From Buttiauxella gaviniae (lineage in GTDB: Bacteria > Pseudomonadota > Gammaproteobacteria > Enterobacterales > Enterobacteriaceae), in assembly GCF_040786275.1 (NCBI RefSeq), contig NZ_JBFMVT010000002.1:4154001-4218000 (forward strand): a stretch of DNA of 64,000 nucleotides. Reading direction: 5' to 3'. The translations under genes were made by a program, and so were the position numbers. Below, piece by piece: positions 27,935 to 36,869 of this stretch. The notes beneath the pieces are model-generated. The model had not been told where the DNA came from, searched no databases, and saw only the letters and a program-made list of their open reading frames with translations. Position 1 is the first letter of the stretch; each line of letters opens with the position of its first letter.

Positions 27935-29554
27935 ATGAAAAAGAGTTTTTTGACAACGTGTTGTGCGTTAGCTATCGCCAGCCTTTTTTCTACCGCATGG
28001 GCGGCGGATGTCCCTGCGGGTACTAAGCTTGCGGCAGACCAGAGTTTGGTTCGCCATATTAAAGATGAACCCGCCTCTCTGGATCCGGTTAAGGCGGTGG
28101 GGCTGCCAGAAATTCAGGTTATTCGTGATCTCTTCGAGGGGCTGGTGAATCAGAATGAGAAAGGGGAACTTGAGCCGGGTGTCGCGACTAAATGGCAAAG
28201 TAATGATAATCGCACCTGGACATTCACCCTGCGCGATAATGCGCGTTGGTCAGACGGCACTCCAGTGACGGCGCAAGATTTTGTCTACAGTTGGCAGCGC
28301 CTGGTTGATCCGAAAAACACCTCTCCGTTTGCATGGTTTGCTGCTCTGGCGGGCATTAATAATGCGCAGGCAATCATCGATGGCAAAATGCCAGCCGATA
28401 AACTGGGTGTGACGGCGGTTGATGCTAAAACGCTGCGGATCCAGTTAGATAAGCCCGTTCCCTATTTCCCGAATCTGACCGCGAACTTCTCGTTATATCC
28501 GGTTCCAAAAGCCGTGGTAGAAAAATTCGGGAATGAATGGACCAAGCCTGGCAATCTGGTGGGTAACGGGGCATACACTCTTCAGGACCGCATCGTTAAT
28601 GAAAAACTGGTGGCGGTGCAGAACAAAAATTATTGGGATAACGGCAAAACGGTCATCACCAAAGTCACCTTTATTCCGATTAACCAGGAGTCTTCGGCCA
28701 CCAAACGTTACCTGGCTGGGGATATTGATATCACCGAATCCTTCCCGAAAAACCTCTACCAGAAACTGTTAAAAGATATTCCAGGTCAGGTTTATACGCC
28801 GCCGCAGTTGGGAACCTATTACTACGCCTTTAACACCCAAAAAGGTCCGACTGCCGATCCGCGCGTTCGTCTGGCGTTGAGCATGACTATCGATCGCCAC
28901 ATTATGGCCGAGAAAGTTTTGGGCACCGGTGAGAAACCGGCATGGCGCTTCACACCGGATGTTACGGCTGGTTTTAAGCCTGAGACTTCTCCGTTTGAGC
29001 AAATGACTCAGGAAGAGGCGAACGTGCAGGCGAAAACATTGCTGCAAGCGGCGGGTTATGGCCCAACCAAACCGCTGAAATTAACGCTTCTGTATAACAC
29101 CTCAGAAAACCATCAGAAAATTGCCATCGCGGTGGCGTCAATGTGGAAGAAAAATCTGGGTGTGGATGTGAAGCTGCAAAACCAGGAGTGGAAAACCTAT
29201 ATCGACAGCCGCAATACCGGTAATTTCGATGTGATTCGTGCCTCGTGGGTGGGGGATTACAATGAGCCGTCTACATTCTTATCGCTGTTAACGGCTTCCC
29301 ATAGCGGCAATATTTCACGCTTTAATTCGCCGGAATATGACAAGATTTTGCAGCAGGCAAGCCAGGAAAACACTGACGTTGCGCGTAACAAAGATTACAA
29401 CATGGCTGAAAAAATCATTCAGCAACAAGCCCCGATTGCACCGATTTATCAGTATACCAACGGGCGTTTAATTAAGCCGTGGCTGAAAGGTTATCCGATC
29501 AATAACCCCGAAGATGTTGCTTACAGCCGCACGATGTACATCGTGGCTCATTAA
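27935..29554 (+). CDS. mppA: MppA, periplasmic murein peptide-binding protein
   Basis: A 539-residue SBP family 5 protein close to OppA. The signal peptide ends near residue 23 (TAWAADVPAG). The SBP_bac_5 hallmark region follows (HIKDEPASLDPVKAVGLPE). It binds L-Ala-gamma-D-Glu-meso-DAP and hands it to the Opp permease. It differs from OppA by being an orphan binding protein, as here. TAAGGG is upstream of the ATG at 27935. It is divergent from mpaA; the 284-base interval holds both promoters but I cannot assign boxes. Confidence 0.93.
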   Translation: MKKSFLTTCCALAIASLFSTAWAADVPAGTKLAADQSLVRHIKDEPASLDPVKAVGLPEIQVIRDLFEGLVNQNEKGELEPGVATKWQSNDNRTWTFTLRDNARWSDGTPVTAQDFVYSWQRLVDPKNTSPFAWFAALAGINNAQAIIDGKMPADKLGVTAVDAKTLRIQLDKPVPYFPNLTANFSLYPVPKAVVEKFGNEWTKPGNLVGNGAYTLQDRIVNEKLVAVQNKNYWDNGKTVITKVTFIPINQESSATKRYLAGDIDITESFPKNLYQKLLKDIPGQVYTPPQLGTYYYAFNTQKGPTADPRVRLALSMTIDRHIMAEKVLGTGEKPAWRFTPDVTAGFKPETSPFEQMTQEEANVQAKTLLQAAGYGPTKPLKLTLLYNTSENHQKIAIAVASMWKKNLGVDVKLQNQEWKTYIDSRNTGNFDVIRASWVGDYNEPSTFLSLLTASHSGNISRFNSPEYDKILQQASQENTDVARNKDYNMAEKIIQQQAPIAPIYQYTNGRLIKPWLKGYPINNPEDVAYSRTMYIVAH

Positions 29555-29571
29555 GATTGTGTGAAAGCAAA

Positions 29572-29600
29572 AAAAGGCCCTGATGGGCCTTTTGTTTTTT
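29572..29600. terminator. Bidirectional terminator after mppA
   Basis: AAAAGGCCC (29572-29580), TGAT loop and GGGCCTTTT (29585-29593) then GTTTTTT. A strong hairpin with a U-tract serves mppA and, on the other strand, the phosphoethanolamine transferase gene. Confidence 0.88.
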
Positions 29601-29610
29601 CGTTTCTCGC

Positions 29611-31161
29611 TTAACGCGCTAACGTTTTCCAGTCATAAACCGTATTGGTGGTATCCATGACGGGAACCGGACCCGCCAGCCGATTAGCCGTGCTCTGAAC
29701 ACTCTCTTGCGCGGGGTCGCCTGGAAGGGTAATGCCCATCCAGCGGCGCAAAACTTTATCGTTATTGTCCGTTGAATAGTAGGCATCGACCGTTCCGGTA
29801 TCGGGGTTTTTCACCTGTGGGCTGTACCAGATAAACATCGGTACCTGAAAAGCGTGCTGGCTCGGTTTTACGCCGCCATGATGGTAAATAACGCTTTTTT
29901 CCGGCTCGCGCTCCAGGGCGTGATCGGAGAAATAAGCCACCGACGCGCGGCGGTCTTTCAGTAGGCCGAAAATGTTGCCGAGCAACTTGTCAGTGAAGCG
30001 AATTGAGTTGTTATAGCAGGCATCAATCCCATCGCTCTCTTTTGTGAATAACGTTTCTGAGGCCGGGAAACGCGTGCATTCCGGCTCATGACTGCCATAG
30101 ATATGCAGCACGATTAGCTGTTTTCCCTGATAGGTTAACGCTCTCTTGAGATCGGGTAATAACGCGTCGTCATAGCCTTCGTTGATCCAGTGCTTATGTG
30201 CCGCGTTCATCGCGATGCCGGTAATCGCATTATTATAATCGCCGAGCATGCCTTGCTTGCTAAACCACGAGGTATCAAATCCCGCCTGGTTTGCCAGATT
30301 AATGATGTTATCTGAATAGTGCTCATGATGATGATCATTGACCGTGTCGGCCGTGATCGCCAGCGGAACAGCGGTAATTGTGACGGGGGCGGGGCTTATG
30401 GCATGGGTCCACAATAACAGTTGGTTGCGTTCGGCTTCTAATTCCGGCGTGGTTGGGCGAGGATAGCCATAAATACTCATGCTTTCGCTGCGCGCGGATT
30501 CGCCAATCACCAGAACATACGTATCAATCCCGGTTTCCTGCTTTTGCAGGGAATATTGGGGAATATTGCCGGATATTTTGCTGATTAAACGCTGATCGTT
30601 CCAGGCCTGCATAAAGAATTTGGCATTGCTAATGGGTAAATAATTAACCACCCGGCAGGCGATACTTCCCTGGCTATTTTTCCTGATGTTATGCGACACC
30701 GCCTGCACGGTATTACTCAAAAGAAGTATCACCAATAAATAAAGGGGTAGCCTTGCTTGCCATTTTTTATTCGGCGTGGGAATGACCGCTACGCTACGGA
30801 GTAATAAAATCACCAGCGCAAAAAAACCAAAGCAATAGCGCTGATAAATCGACAGCATGCTTATGATTTCACCGCTATTACTTTCGAGGATGCTCATCGC
30901 AAAGCCATAACTGAAAGCTGTGTTAAAAGTGCGCTGCGCATAAAACGTTAGCATGACGTCCCATGCGACAATTATTATCGGCACTATTGCCACTAATAAT
31001 CTTATGGGCTTATTGCGAATACAACAAAATGATAACATTAACAATACAAATATTATCAATCGCTGAAGCATTACGTGAGTCGGGTCGAATAAAACATTAG
31101 CCAGAGCAACAATAAATACACATATAAACAACGGAATAAAGCGATATATCTTACTTATCAT
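29611..31161 (-). CDS. Phosphoethanolamine transferase, OpgE/EptC-like
   Basis: A 516-residue inner-membrane protein of the EptA/EptC/OpgE sulfatase-fold family. About five N-terminal transmembrane helices (residues 1-155) precede a periplasmic alkaline-phosphatase-like domain. Motifs visible: VIGESARSESMSIYGYPRPTTP (metal-binding Glu), the Thr nucleophile region in PAPVTITAVP, LHIYGSHEPEC and the metal-binding FSDHALE. It should transfer phosphoethanolamine from phosphatidylethanolamine to a periplasmic glycan or lipid; the acceptor cannot be deduced. The lack of the GTATAVSVPC context of EptA/MCR argues against a lipid A role. The 5' part is AT-rich and the gene sits where E. coli has ynaI-uspE-fnr, so it looks like a lineage-specific insertion. 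Confidence 0.8.
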   Translation of the reverse strand: MISKIYRFIPLFICVFIVALANVLFDPTHVMLQRLIIFVLLMLSFCCIRNKPIRLLVAIVPIIIVAWDVMLTFYAQRTFNTAFSYGFAMSILESNSGEIISMLSIYQRYCFGFFALVILLLRSVAVIPTPNKKWQARLPLYLLVILLLSNTVQAVSHNIRKNSQGSIACRVVNYLPISNAKFFMQAWNDQRLISKISGNIPQYSLQKQETGIDTYVLVIGESARSESMSIYGYPRPTTPELEAERNQLLLWTHAISPAPVTITAVPLAITADTVNDHHHEHYSDNIINLANQAGFDTSWFSKQGMLGDYNNAITGIAMNAAHKHWINEGYDDALLPDLKRALTYQGKQLIVLHIYGSHEPECTRFPASETLFTKESDGIDACYNNSIRFTDKLLGNIFGLLKDRRASVAYFSDHALEREPEKSVIYHHGGVKPSQHAFQVPMFIWYSPQVKNPDTGTVDAYYSTDNNDKVLRRWMGITLPGDPAQESVQSTANRLAGPVPVMDTTNTVYDWKTLAR

Positions 31162-31472
31162 TTTAAATTGTACCCACGCAGAATGACCGCTTTCGTGCGG
31201 TTTATTTAATAGCTATCGTCGGAAATGAATATACAAGAAGATATAAATAAGAACAGATATATTCACGCCCTGAATTAATCGCCGTGAATGTAATTTGTTC
31301 AGATGAATTTTATTTTTGAATGCAGAAACCGGGAAATACAGTTTAAAAGACACAAAAAAGTAACAATTTTTATTGAGTAAATTCAGCGTGTTTGACTCTT
31401 TTTCTGAGTTACAGACCAAAAGAAGACGGCTAGACTGACATCAATATTGTGGTCACACGTGGAGAACATGCA
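31162..31472. other. AT-rich intergenic region before zntB
   Basis: About 310 bases between the divergent phosphoethanolamine transferase and zntB. A small hairpin ACCGC-N6-GCGGT followed by TTATTTAAT lies near 31187-31209. The rest is AT-rich promoter-like sequence. I see no convincing gene; an open frame on the minus strand here has no family resemblance. Confidence 0.4.
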
Positions 31473-32456
31473 GTGGAAACCATCAAGGGATATCAGCTAA
31501 AGGTGCCAGATGCCGTATTTGCCTGGCAATTGGATGGCAGAGGTGGGGTCGATACTATCGAGGATACCGATGCGATTGATGCCGAGCATCCCGGCTGGCT
31601 GCATTTGAATTACACCCATAGCGACAGTGCTAACTGGCTTGCTACAACGCCCTTACTGCCCAATTACGCCCGTGACGCGCTGGCCGGGGAAAGTTTACGC
31701 CCTCGGGTGACGCGCATCGGTGAAGGCACGCTCATTACTCTGCGGTGTATTAATGGCAGTACGGATGAACGGCCTGACCAACTGGTGGCTATGCGTTTGT
31801 ATATTGATGAGCGGCTTATTGTCTCTACGCGACAACGGCAAGTGCTGGCCCTGGATGACGTGGTGAACGATCTCAAAGAGGGCGCGGGCCCCGTTGATAG
31901 CGGCAGTTGGCTGGTGGATGTTTGCGATGCGCTAACTGACCATGCCAGCGAATTTATTGAACAACTGCATGACAAAATTATCGATCTCGAAGATAACCTG
32001 CTGGACCAACAGATCCCGCCGCGCGGCTATCTGGCGTTGCTGCGCAAGCAGTTGATCGTGATGCGCCGTTATATGGCTCCCCAGCGTGATGTCTATGCCC
32101 GGCTTTCCAGCGAACGTTTGCCGTGGATGACGGACGACCATCGCCGGCGCATGCAGGACATCTCTGACCGGTTAGGGCGTGGGCTGGATGAAATTGATGC
32201 CTGTATCGCACGCACCGCCGTGATGACCGATGAAATTGCGCAAGTTATGCAAGAAGCGATGGGGAGACGAACCTATACCATGTCATTAATGGCGATGGTG
32301 TTTTTACCGAGCACATTTTTGACAGGGTTGTTTGGCGTGAACTTAGGAGGCATTCCCGGGGGCGGCTGGCATTTCGGCTTTAGCCTGTTTTGCATAATGT
32401 TGGTGGTTCTTATAGGCGGTGTTGCCTGGTGGTTACATCGTAGTAAATGGCTGTAA
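31473..32456 (+). CDS. zntB: ZntB, CorA-family zinc transporter
   Basis: A 327-residue CorA-superfamily protein, exactly the E. coli ZntB length. A large cytoplasmic domain with long helices is followed by two C-terminal membrane helices. The pore-mouth GxN signature occurs as [10 protein letters not shown] near residue 285. It transports Zn2+. The start is GTG at 31473: GGAG lies 8 bases upstream and the product begins like E. coli ZntB. An in-frame ATG at 31449 has no ribosome-binding site and an ATG at 31468 is out of frame. Confidence 0.94.
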   Translation: METIKGYQLKVPDAVFAWQLDGRGGVDTIEDTDAIDAEHPGWLHLNYTHSDSANWLATTPLLPNYARDALAGESLRPRVTRIGEGTLITLRCINGSTDERPDQLVAMRLYIDERLIVSTRQRQVLALDDVVNDLKEGAGPVDSGSWLVDVCDALTDHASEFIEQLHDKIIDLEDNLLDQQIPPRGYLALLRKQLIVMRRYMAPQRDVYARLSSERLPWMTDDHRRRMQDISDRLGRGLDEIDACIARTAVMTDEIAQVMQEAMGRRTYTMSLMAMVFLPSTFLTGLFGVNLGGIPGGGWHFGFSLFCIMLVVLIGGVAWWLHRSKWL

Positions 32457-32502
32457 AATTTAACATTTTTAACATTAACCGGATGAAAAAAGAGGGCGAG
32501 AG

Positions 32503-32516
32503 TTGAGCGAGGTCAA
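32503..32516. promoter_or_regulatory. FNR box of the fnrS promoter
   Basis: TTGAG-CGAG-GTCAA matches TTGAT-N4-ATCAA at 8 of 10 positions. Its centre is about 42.5 bases upstream of the FnrS 5' end, the class II activator position. An AATATC-like -10 lies near 32540-32545. Confidence 0.8.
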
Positions 32517-32551
32517 TAAATGGAACGCCGGTTCAAGGCAATATCTCTCTC

Positions 32552-32671
32552 GCAGGTGAATGCAACGTCAAGCGATGGGCGTTGCGCTCCATATTGTCTT
32601 ACTTCCTTTTTTTAGAATTACTGCATAGCACAATTGATTCGTACGAGCCGACTATTAGTCGGCTTTTTTTT
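32552..32671 (+). ncRNA. fnrS: FnrS, anaerobically induced small RNA
   Basis: About 120 nt starting GCAGGTGAATGCAACG and nearly identical to E. coli FnrS. It includes the GCGATGGGCGTTGCGCTCC hairpin region and the single-stranded CTTACTTCC segment. It ends in a Rho-independent terminator (AGCCGAC/GTCGGCT, then eight Ts). FnrS is an Hfq-dependent sRNA that represses aerobic-metabolism mRNAs when FNR is active. Location downstream of zntB is conserved with E. coli. The terminator loop is shorter than in E. coli. Confidence 0.95.
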
Positions 32672-32733
32672 GTCTGCGATTTGTTGTCTATGCTTAAAGG
32701 ACGAGTTTTAACTCAACATGTGAGGAGACAATA

Positions 32734-32886
32734 ATGGCTATATACCCACGCTTATCGATGAGTGACCCGGCGTTCCCGAGCGAACCAACACCGATACCCG
32801 ATCCCATTCCTAAACCGCAGCCCATCCCCGAGCCACCGCTCGATCCCGATCCAAAACCGATTATCGACCCGCCGCTGCACAGTTAA
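32734..32886 (+). CDS. Small proline-rich protein (50 aa)
   Basis: A 50-residue open frame that is unusually well signalled. AGGAG at 32723-32727 sits 6 bases before the ATG at 32734. The product contains 18 prolines, most in PxPxP or DP/EP repeats (PIPDPIPKPQPIPEPPLDPDP), with acidic and few basic residues. It has no signal peptide or membrane segment. Codons are diverse, so this is not a simple nucleotide repeat. It lies 62 bases after the FnrS terminator and 38 bases before the convergent ttcA end. I do not recognise a function. Pro-rich composition predicts an extended polyproline-II conformation, and EF-P dependence is possible. Confidence 0.75.
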   Translation: MAIYPRLSMSDPAFPSEPTPIPDPIPKPQPIPEPPLDPDPKPIIDPPLHS

Positions 32887-32891
32887 GAGAT

Positions 32892-32917
32892 TTCCCTCTC
32901 TCAGGCGAGAGAGGGAA
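32892..32917. terminator. Hairpin between the proline-rich gene and ttcA
   Basis: TTCCCTCTCTC (32892-32902), AGGC loop and GAGAGAGGGAA (32907-32917) give a perfect 11-bp stem between convergent genes. No long U-run follows. Confidence 0.65.
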
Positions 32918-32924
32918 GATATTG

Positions 32925-33845
32925 CTATTTGATTTCGATGATGTCGAGACGCTGGAGAGGTGCTTCGCTGTCGTCTTCTTCTGGCTGCCAGCCCGCAGGT
33001 TGCATCGGCAGTTCTTCGCGGTCGAACGCTAAATCCCCGCCGTCAACCACTTCGGCACCGTGTTTAAGCCCTTTAAAATCAAACAGCTCAGTGTCACACA
33101 GATGTGAAGGCACCACGTTTTGCATGGCGCTGAACATGGTTTCGATGCGGCCAGGATAGCGTTTATCCCAGTCACGCAGCATCTCGCCAATCACCTGGCG
33201 TTGCAGGTTAGGCTGCGAACCACACAGGTTGCACGGAATAATTGGGTATTCACGCGCGGTAGCAAAACGCTCGATATCTTTTTCACGGCAATAGGCCAGG
33301 GGACGAATCACAATGTGTTTTCCGTCATCGCTCATCAGTTTTGGTGGCATGCCTTTCATCTTGCCGCCATAGAACATGTTCAGGAACAGCGTCTGAAGGA
33401 TGTCGTCGCGATGGTGGCCAAGAGCGATTTTCGTTGCGCCTAATTCCGTTGCCGTACGATAAAGAATGCCACGACGCAAACGGGAACACAGTGAGCAGGT
33501 CGTTTTGCCTTCCGGGATCTTATCTTTCACGATGCCGTAGGTATTCTCTTCGACGATTTTGTACTCAACGCCAATGCTTTCCAGGTATTCCGGCAGGATA
33601 TGTTCAGGGAAACCCGGCTGTTTCTGATCGAGGTTGACGGCAACCAGGCTGAAACTAATCGGCGCGCTTTGCTGCAAATTACGCAGAATTTCCAGCATGG
33701 TGTAGCTGTCTTTGCCGCCGGACAGGCAGACCATGATGCGGTCGCCGTCTTCAATCATGTTGTAATCTGCAATAGCTTCACCCACGTTACGGCGCAGGCG
33801 TTTTTGTAATTTGTTGAGATTGTAAATTTCTTTTTGACTGGTCAT
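32925..33845 (-). CDS. ttcA: TtcA, tRNA 2-thiocytidine synthase
   Basis: A 306-residue ATP-dependent sulfurtransferase that makes s2C32 in tRNA. The PP-loop [12 protein letters not shown] lies near residues 40-51. Cysteines of the Fe-S cluster are in [11 protein letters not shown] and [11 protein letters not shown]. The N-terminal helix ([16 protein letters not shown]) is characteristic. The start lacks the first five residues of the E. coli protein, but the match begins immediately after. The 150 bases upstream contain no gene. Confidence 0.96.
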   Translation of the reverse strand: MTSQKEIYNLNKLQKRLRRNVGEAIADYNMIEDGDRIMVCLSGGKDSYTMLEILRNLQQSAPISFSLVAVNLDQKQPGFPEHILPEYLESIGVEYKIVEENTYGIVKDKIPEGKTTCSLCSRLRRGILYRTATELGATKIALGHHRDDILQTLFLNMFYGGKMKGMPPKLMSDDGKHIVIRPLAYCREKDIERFATAREYPIIPCNLCGSQPNLQRQVIGEMLRDWDKRYPGRIETMFSAMQNVVPSHLCDTELFDFKGLKHGAEVVDGGDLAFDREELPMQPAGWQPEEDDSEAPLQRLDIIEIK

Positions 33846-33995
33846 GGAGTTCTCAGGCTAAACCAACACGCGTTACGCGTAATTCTGGCGTGTATGGTAC
33901 GGATTGCGGCGGCGAATGCCAGCATGTTTTGCAGTAGCGGCTGGAGAGGGCGCAAGGATTACTCCTTTTGGATTTCCGTTAGTGACTCAAAACGA

Positions 33996-34823
33996 TTAAT
34001 CCAACTGTAGAATGTGCAGCCCATCTTGTTGAAAAACATATCGGCAAAGGATTTTATAACTGTCTCTGTCAAAATGAGAGGCAGGTGAAACCAATTTTTT
34101 ACCCGATTCCAGCGACTTAGCCGTTCCCAGATAGAGCCAGTTATGCAGAATGTGGAACTCGCTTATCGTTCCCGATTTCTCTTCAATCGCAATGCGCCCC
34201 GGATAAGGCCAGTTGCGAATTTTCATCGCCTCAAGCGAATCTCTGAGCCGCTGTTGATGATCTTCTATCGTCTCCTGCCCACAGCAGGCACCGGCGCATT
34301 TGCGTAGAGAATATCGGAAACACGCGCGTTTAGCGGGCAACTTCTCAAGACCCAGCACGCCATAACACAGACGCTGCTGGTCAGCAATTTCCCGTATTTG
34401 GTCGATGGCTGCGTGTTTGGTTTTAAAGAGACCATACAAATCTTTAGCGTGAGTGAAATCCAGTTCGTTGCTAAAAACAAATTCCGTCGAGCTGTCTGTT
34501 ATACGCAATGAGCACAATTTTCGAAGTACACGCAATCTCTTGTTAAATAAGGGACGTTGCGTCTTTATCAACTGAGATTCCAGCAGCAGGGCACCAATTT
34601 CACCGACGGTTTCATGAAACTTAATGCTGGTAGTCATATGCAGCAATTTGGCTTCGGATTGCGTTCTGAAATGAGACAGGACTCGGCTGCGGATATTAAT
34701 GCTTTTTCCAATATAGAGCGGGAAGGATTGATCTGAGCCGTAAAAAATATACACACCGGGGCGAGCAGGGAGTGTATCGAGAGTGTGACGAAGGTGTTCG
34801 GGATATTGATATTCTAAGGTCAT
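33996..34823 (-). CDS. cho: Cho, UvrC-homologue excinuclease
   Basis: A 275-residue protein corresponding to the N-terminal half of UvrC. It carries the GIY-YIG nuclease domain (PGVYIFYGSDQSFPLYIGKS at about residues 20-40) and the Cys-rich region (CFRYSLRKCAGACCG). It makes the 3' incision at lesions poorly handled by UvrC. In E. coli it is LexA-regulated; I see no clear SOS box here. The start at 34823 (MTLEYQYPEHL) matches the conserved N-terminal core. The 68-codon open extension upstream is antisense to the bor-like gene and is rejected. It is about 20 residues shorter than E. coli Cho, at both ends. Confidence 0.88.
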   Translation of the reverse strand: MTLEYQYPEHLRHTLDTLPARPGVYIFYGSDQSFPLYIGKSINIRSRVLSHFRTQSEAKLLHMTTSIKFHETVGEIGALLLESQLIKTQRPLFNKRLRVLRKLCSLRITDSSTEFVFSNELDFTHAKDLYGLFKTKHAAIDQIREIADQQRLCYGVLGLEKLPAKRACFRYSLRKCAGACCGQETIEDHQQRLRDSLEAMKIRNWPYPGRIAIEEKSGTISEFHILHNWLYLGTAKSLESGKKLVSPASHFDRDSYKILCRYVFQQDGLHILQLD

Positions 34824-34869
34824 GCTTCTTTCGTTAAATGATGCCGGTGCAGAACACCGGCAGGAGCTT

Positions 34870-35160
34870 TTACTTCGAGCAGTAAACGCGCGCGTCGCGT
34901 GGGGTATAGATGCCGAAGGTAATAAAGCCGAGGAAGCCGTCACCAAAGGTCTGCTGAACTTCGGTACGAACAACTTTATCGGCACCGCCACAAACTGCGG
35001 CAGCATCAACGGTTTTGGTTTGACCAATTCCGCTTACAAAGAAATGGTGCGTAGTGACTTGCTGCGGTTTCTCAGCAATATCCTTATTAATGGTAAACGT
35101 TTGTTGCGCACAGCCGGATAAAACCATAGAAGCTACAACTGCTATCAATAACTTTTTCAT
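34870..35160 (-). CDS. bor: Bor-family lipoprotein
   Basis: A 96-residue lipoprotein closely similar to phage lambda Bor and E. coli prophage BorD. The signal peptide and lipobox are MVLSGC, with Cys17 lipidated, followed by QQTF and the conserved THHFFVSGIGQTKTVDAA block and GFITFGIYTP. Lambda Bor is an outer-membrane lipoprotein linked to serum survival. The cysteine pair near residues 58 and 94 could form a disulphide. No other phage genes are visible nearby, so it is a chromosomal relict or moron gene. AAGGG upstream gives a ribosome-binding site. Confidence 0.9.
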   Translation of the reverse strand: MKKLLIAVVASMVLSGCAQQTFTINKDIAEKPQQVTTHHFFVSGIGQTKTVDAAAVCGGADKVVRTEVQQTFGDGFLGFITFGIYTPRDARVYCSK

Positions 35161-35485
35161 AACAACCCTTTTTTATGTTTGTAGTAACTCGGCCCAACCC
35201 ACGCATTGTAATATCAAAAGATCGACTCTGACTAGCGGCACGATGAGATTAATCTTGGGCTCGTTTGGGATACGTTTACCCTGAGCTTTGATAGCATTTA
35301 TTAATATTTTTTAGATTTAATCCTAATCAAACCCTTTTATTTCCTGCCATATATTTGTTTCCCACGGAAATATTTAACTGATAAGCAACCTAAGTATTTT
35401 GCGGGAAACTGCCGCGTAGCCTCCTCAAATCTGCTAACATGCGCGGCAGACGCTGTCTGACAGCCCATTAATTGAGAGTATAATT
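35161..35485. other. Intergenic region between bor and dbpA
   Basis: 325 bases carrying the divergent control regions of bor and dbpA. Besides the candidate PhoP box, there is a GC-rich stretch near 35400-35460 (GCGGGAAACTGCCGCG; GCGCGGCAGACGCTGTCTGACAGCC) able to form a hairpin in the dbpA leader. No coding sequence is supported. Confidence 0.4.
35263..35279. promoter_or_regulatory. Candidate PhoP box upstream of bor
   Basis: GTTTG and GTTTA occur with an exact 11-base period (35264 and 35275), resembling the PhoP direct repeat (T/G)GTTTA-N5-(T/G)GTTTA. It is in reverse orientation, about 105 bases upstream of bor. A TAATCT -10-like hexamer lies 11 bases beyond it on the bor strand. borD is part of the E. 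coli PhoP regulon. The match is imperfect. Confidence 0.35.
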
Positions 35486-36859
35486 GTGACGTCTTTTTCT
35501 ACCCTAAATGTTCTGCCAGCAGAACAAATTGCCAATCTTACCGAACTTGGTTACCACAGCATGACGCCCGTTCAGGCGGCTGCATTACCCGCAATTCTGG
35601 CTGGGAAAGATGTCCGTGCTCAGGCAAAAACCGGTAGCGGTAAAACCGCTGCCTTTGGTTTGGGTTTACTGCAACACATTGATGCCAGCCAGTTCATCAC
35701 GCAGTCGTTAGTCCTGTGTCCTACTCGCGAACTGGCTGACCAGGTGGCAAAAGAATTACGCCGCCTTGCGCGCTATATGCCGAATATTAAAGTATTAACC
35801 TTGTGTGGCGGCCAACCCTTTGGTGCGCAACGTGATTCCCTGCAACACGCTCCTCACGTGATTGTCGCAACGCCAGGCCGCTTGCTGGATCACCTGAAAA
35901 AAGAGACGGTTAACTTAAACGCCCTACAAACGCTGGTGCTGGATGAAGCTGACCGGATGCTGGATATGGGCTTTGCGGATGCAATAGACGAAGTCATTAG
36001 CCATGCGCCACAAGATCGCCAAACCTTGCTGTTCTCTGCAACCTGGCCAACTGCAATTGCGGCGATCAGTTCTCGCGTTCAGCGTTCCCCGGAAACCATC
36101 GAAATTGATTCTGTCGATGAATTACCCTCTGTTGAGCAACAGTTCTATGAAATCTCCCGTAGCGGCAAAATTAGCCTGCTGCAAAAACTGCTCAGCAAGC
36201 ATCAGCCTGCATCATGCGTCGTGTTCTGTAATACCAAAAAAGATTGCCAGGCCGTTTGCGATGCGCTGACCGAAAGCAATCAAAGCGTGCTGGCGCTCCA
36301 CGGTGATATGGAACAGCGCGACCGCGACCAAACGCTGGTGCGTTTCGCCAATGGCAGCAGCCGCGTGCTGGTTGCAACCGATGTTGCCGCGCGTGGCCTG
36401 GATATTAAAGCGCTGGAAATGGTGATTAACTACGAGCTGTCGTGGGATCCGGAAGTTCACGTTCACCGTATTGGCCGTACAGCTCGCGCGGGCGAAAGCG
36501 GCCTGGCGATTAGCCTGTGTGCGCCGGAAGAAGCGCAGCGTGCCAGCGTATTAGCTGAAATGCTGAATTTATCTCTCAACTGGCAGCCGGCCCCAACGGG
36601 CGGCAGTATCAAGCCACTTGAAGCAGCAATGGCAACCTTATGCATCGACGGCGGTAAAAAAGCGAAAATGCGTCCGGGCGATATTCTCGGTGCCTTGACC
36701 GGTGATATGGGGCTGGATGGCGCGGATATTGGCAAAATTGATGTGCATCCCATGCACGTTTATGTTGCTGTGCGCCAGTCCGTTGCCCGTCATGCCTGGA
36801 AGCAGTTACAGCAGGGCAAGATCAAAGGCAAAGCGGTGCGCGTGCGTTTGCTGAAGTAG
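35486..36859 (+). CDS. dbpA: DbpA, DEAD-box RNA helicase
   Basis: A 457-residue ATP-dependent RNA helicase that acts on helix 92 of 23S rRNA during 50S assembly. The Q motif, motif I (AKTGSGKTA), motif II DEAD in VLDEADRMLDMG, SAT in LLFSATWP, and motif VI HRIGRTARAG are all present. The C-terminal RNA-recognition-like domain (from about residue 380) gives rRNA specificity (GGKKAKMRPGDILGALTGD). The start is GTG at 35486, preceded by GAGAG. Confidence 0.96.
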   Translation: MTSFSTLNVLPAEQIANLTELGYHSMTPVQAAALPAILAGKDVRAQAKTGSGKTAAFGLGLLQHIDASQFITQSLVLCPTRELADQVAKELRRLARYMPNIKVLTLCGGQPFGAQRDSLQHAPHVIVATPGRLLDHLKKETVNLNALQTLVLDEADRMLDMGFADAIDEVISHAPQDRQTLLFSATWPTAIAAISSRVQRSPETIEIDSVDELPSVEQQFYEISRSGKISLLQKLLSKHQPASCVVFCNTKKDCQAVCDALTESNQSVLALHGDMEQRDRDQTLVRFANGSSRVLVATDVAARGLDIKALEMVINYELSWDPEVHVHRIGRTARAGESGLAISLCAPEEAQRASVLAEMLNLSLNWQPAPTGGSIKPLEAAMATLCIDGGKKAKMRPGDILGALTGDMGLDGADIGKIDVHPMHVYVAVRQSVARHAWKQLQQGKIKGKAVRVRLLK

Positions 36860-36869
36860 CTGTTTAAAC

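Noticed and set aside
31213-31419. 68-codon minus-strand frame upstream of zntB
   Set aside because: AT-rich low-complexity product (runs of N, K, F and I) and no ribosome-binding site.
34824-35027. N-terminal extension of Cho by 68 codons
   Set aside because: It is antisense to the bor-type gene, has no similarity to Cho, and the conserved core begins at the 34823 ATG.
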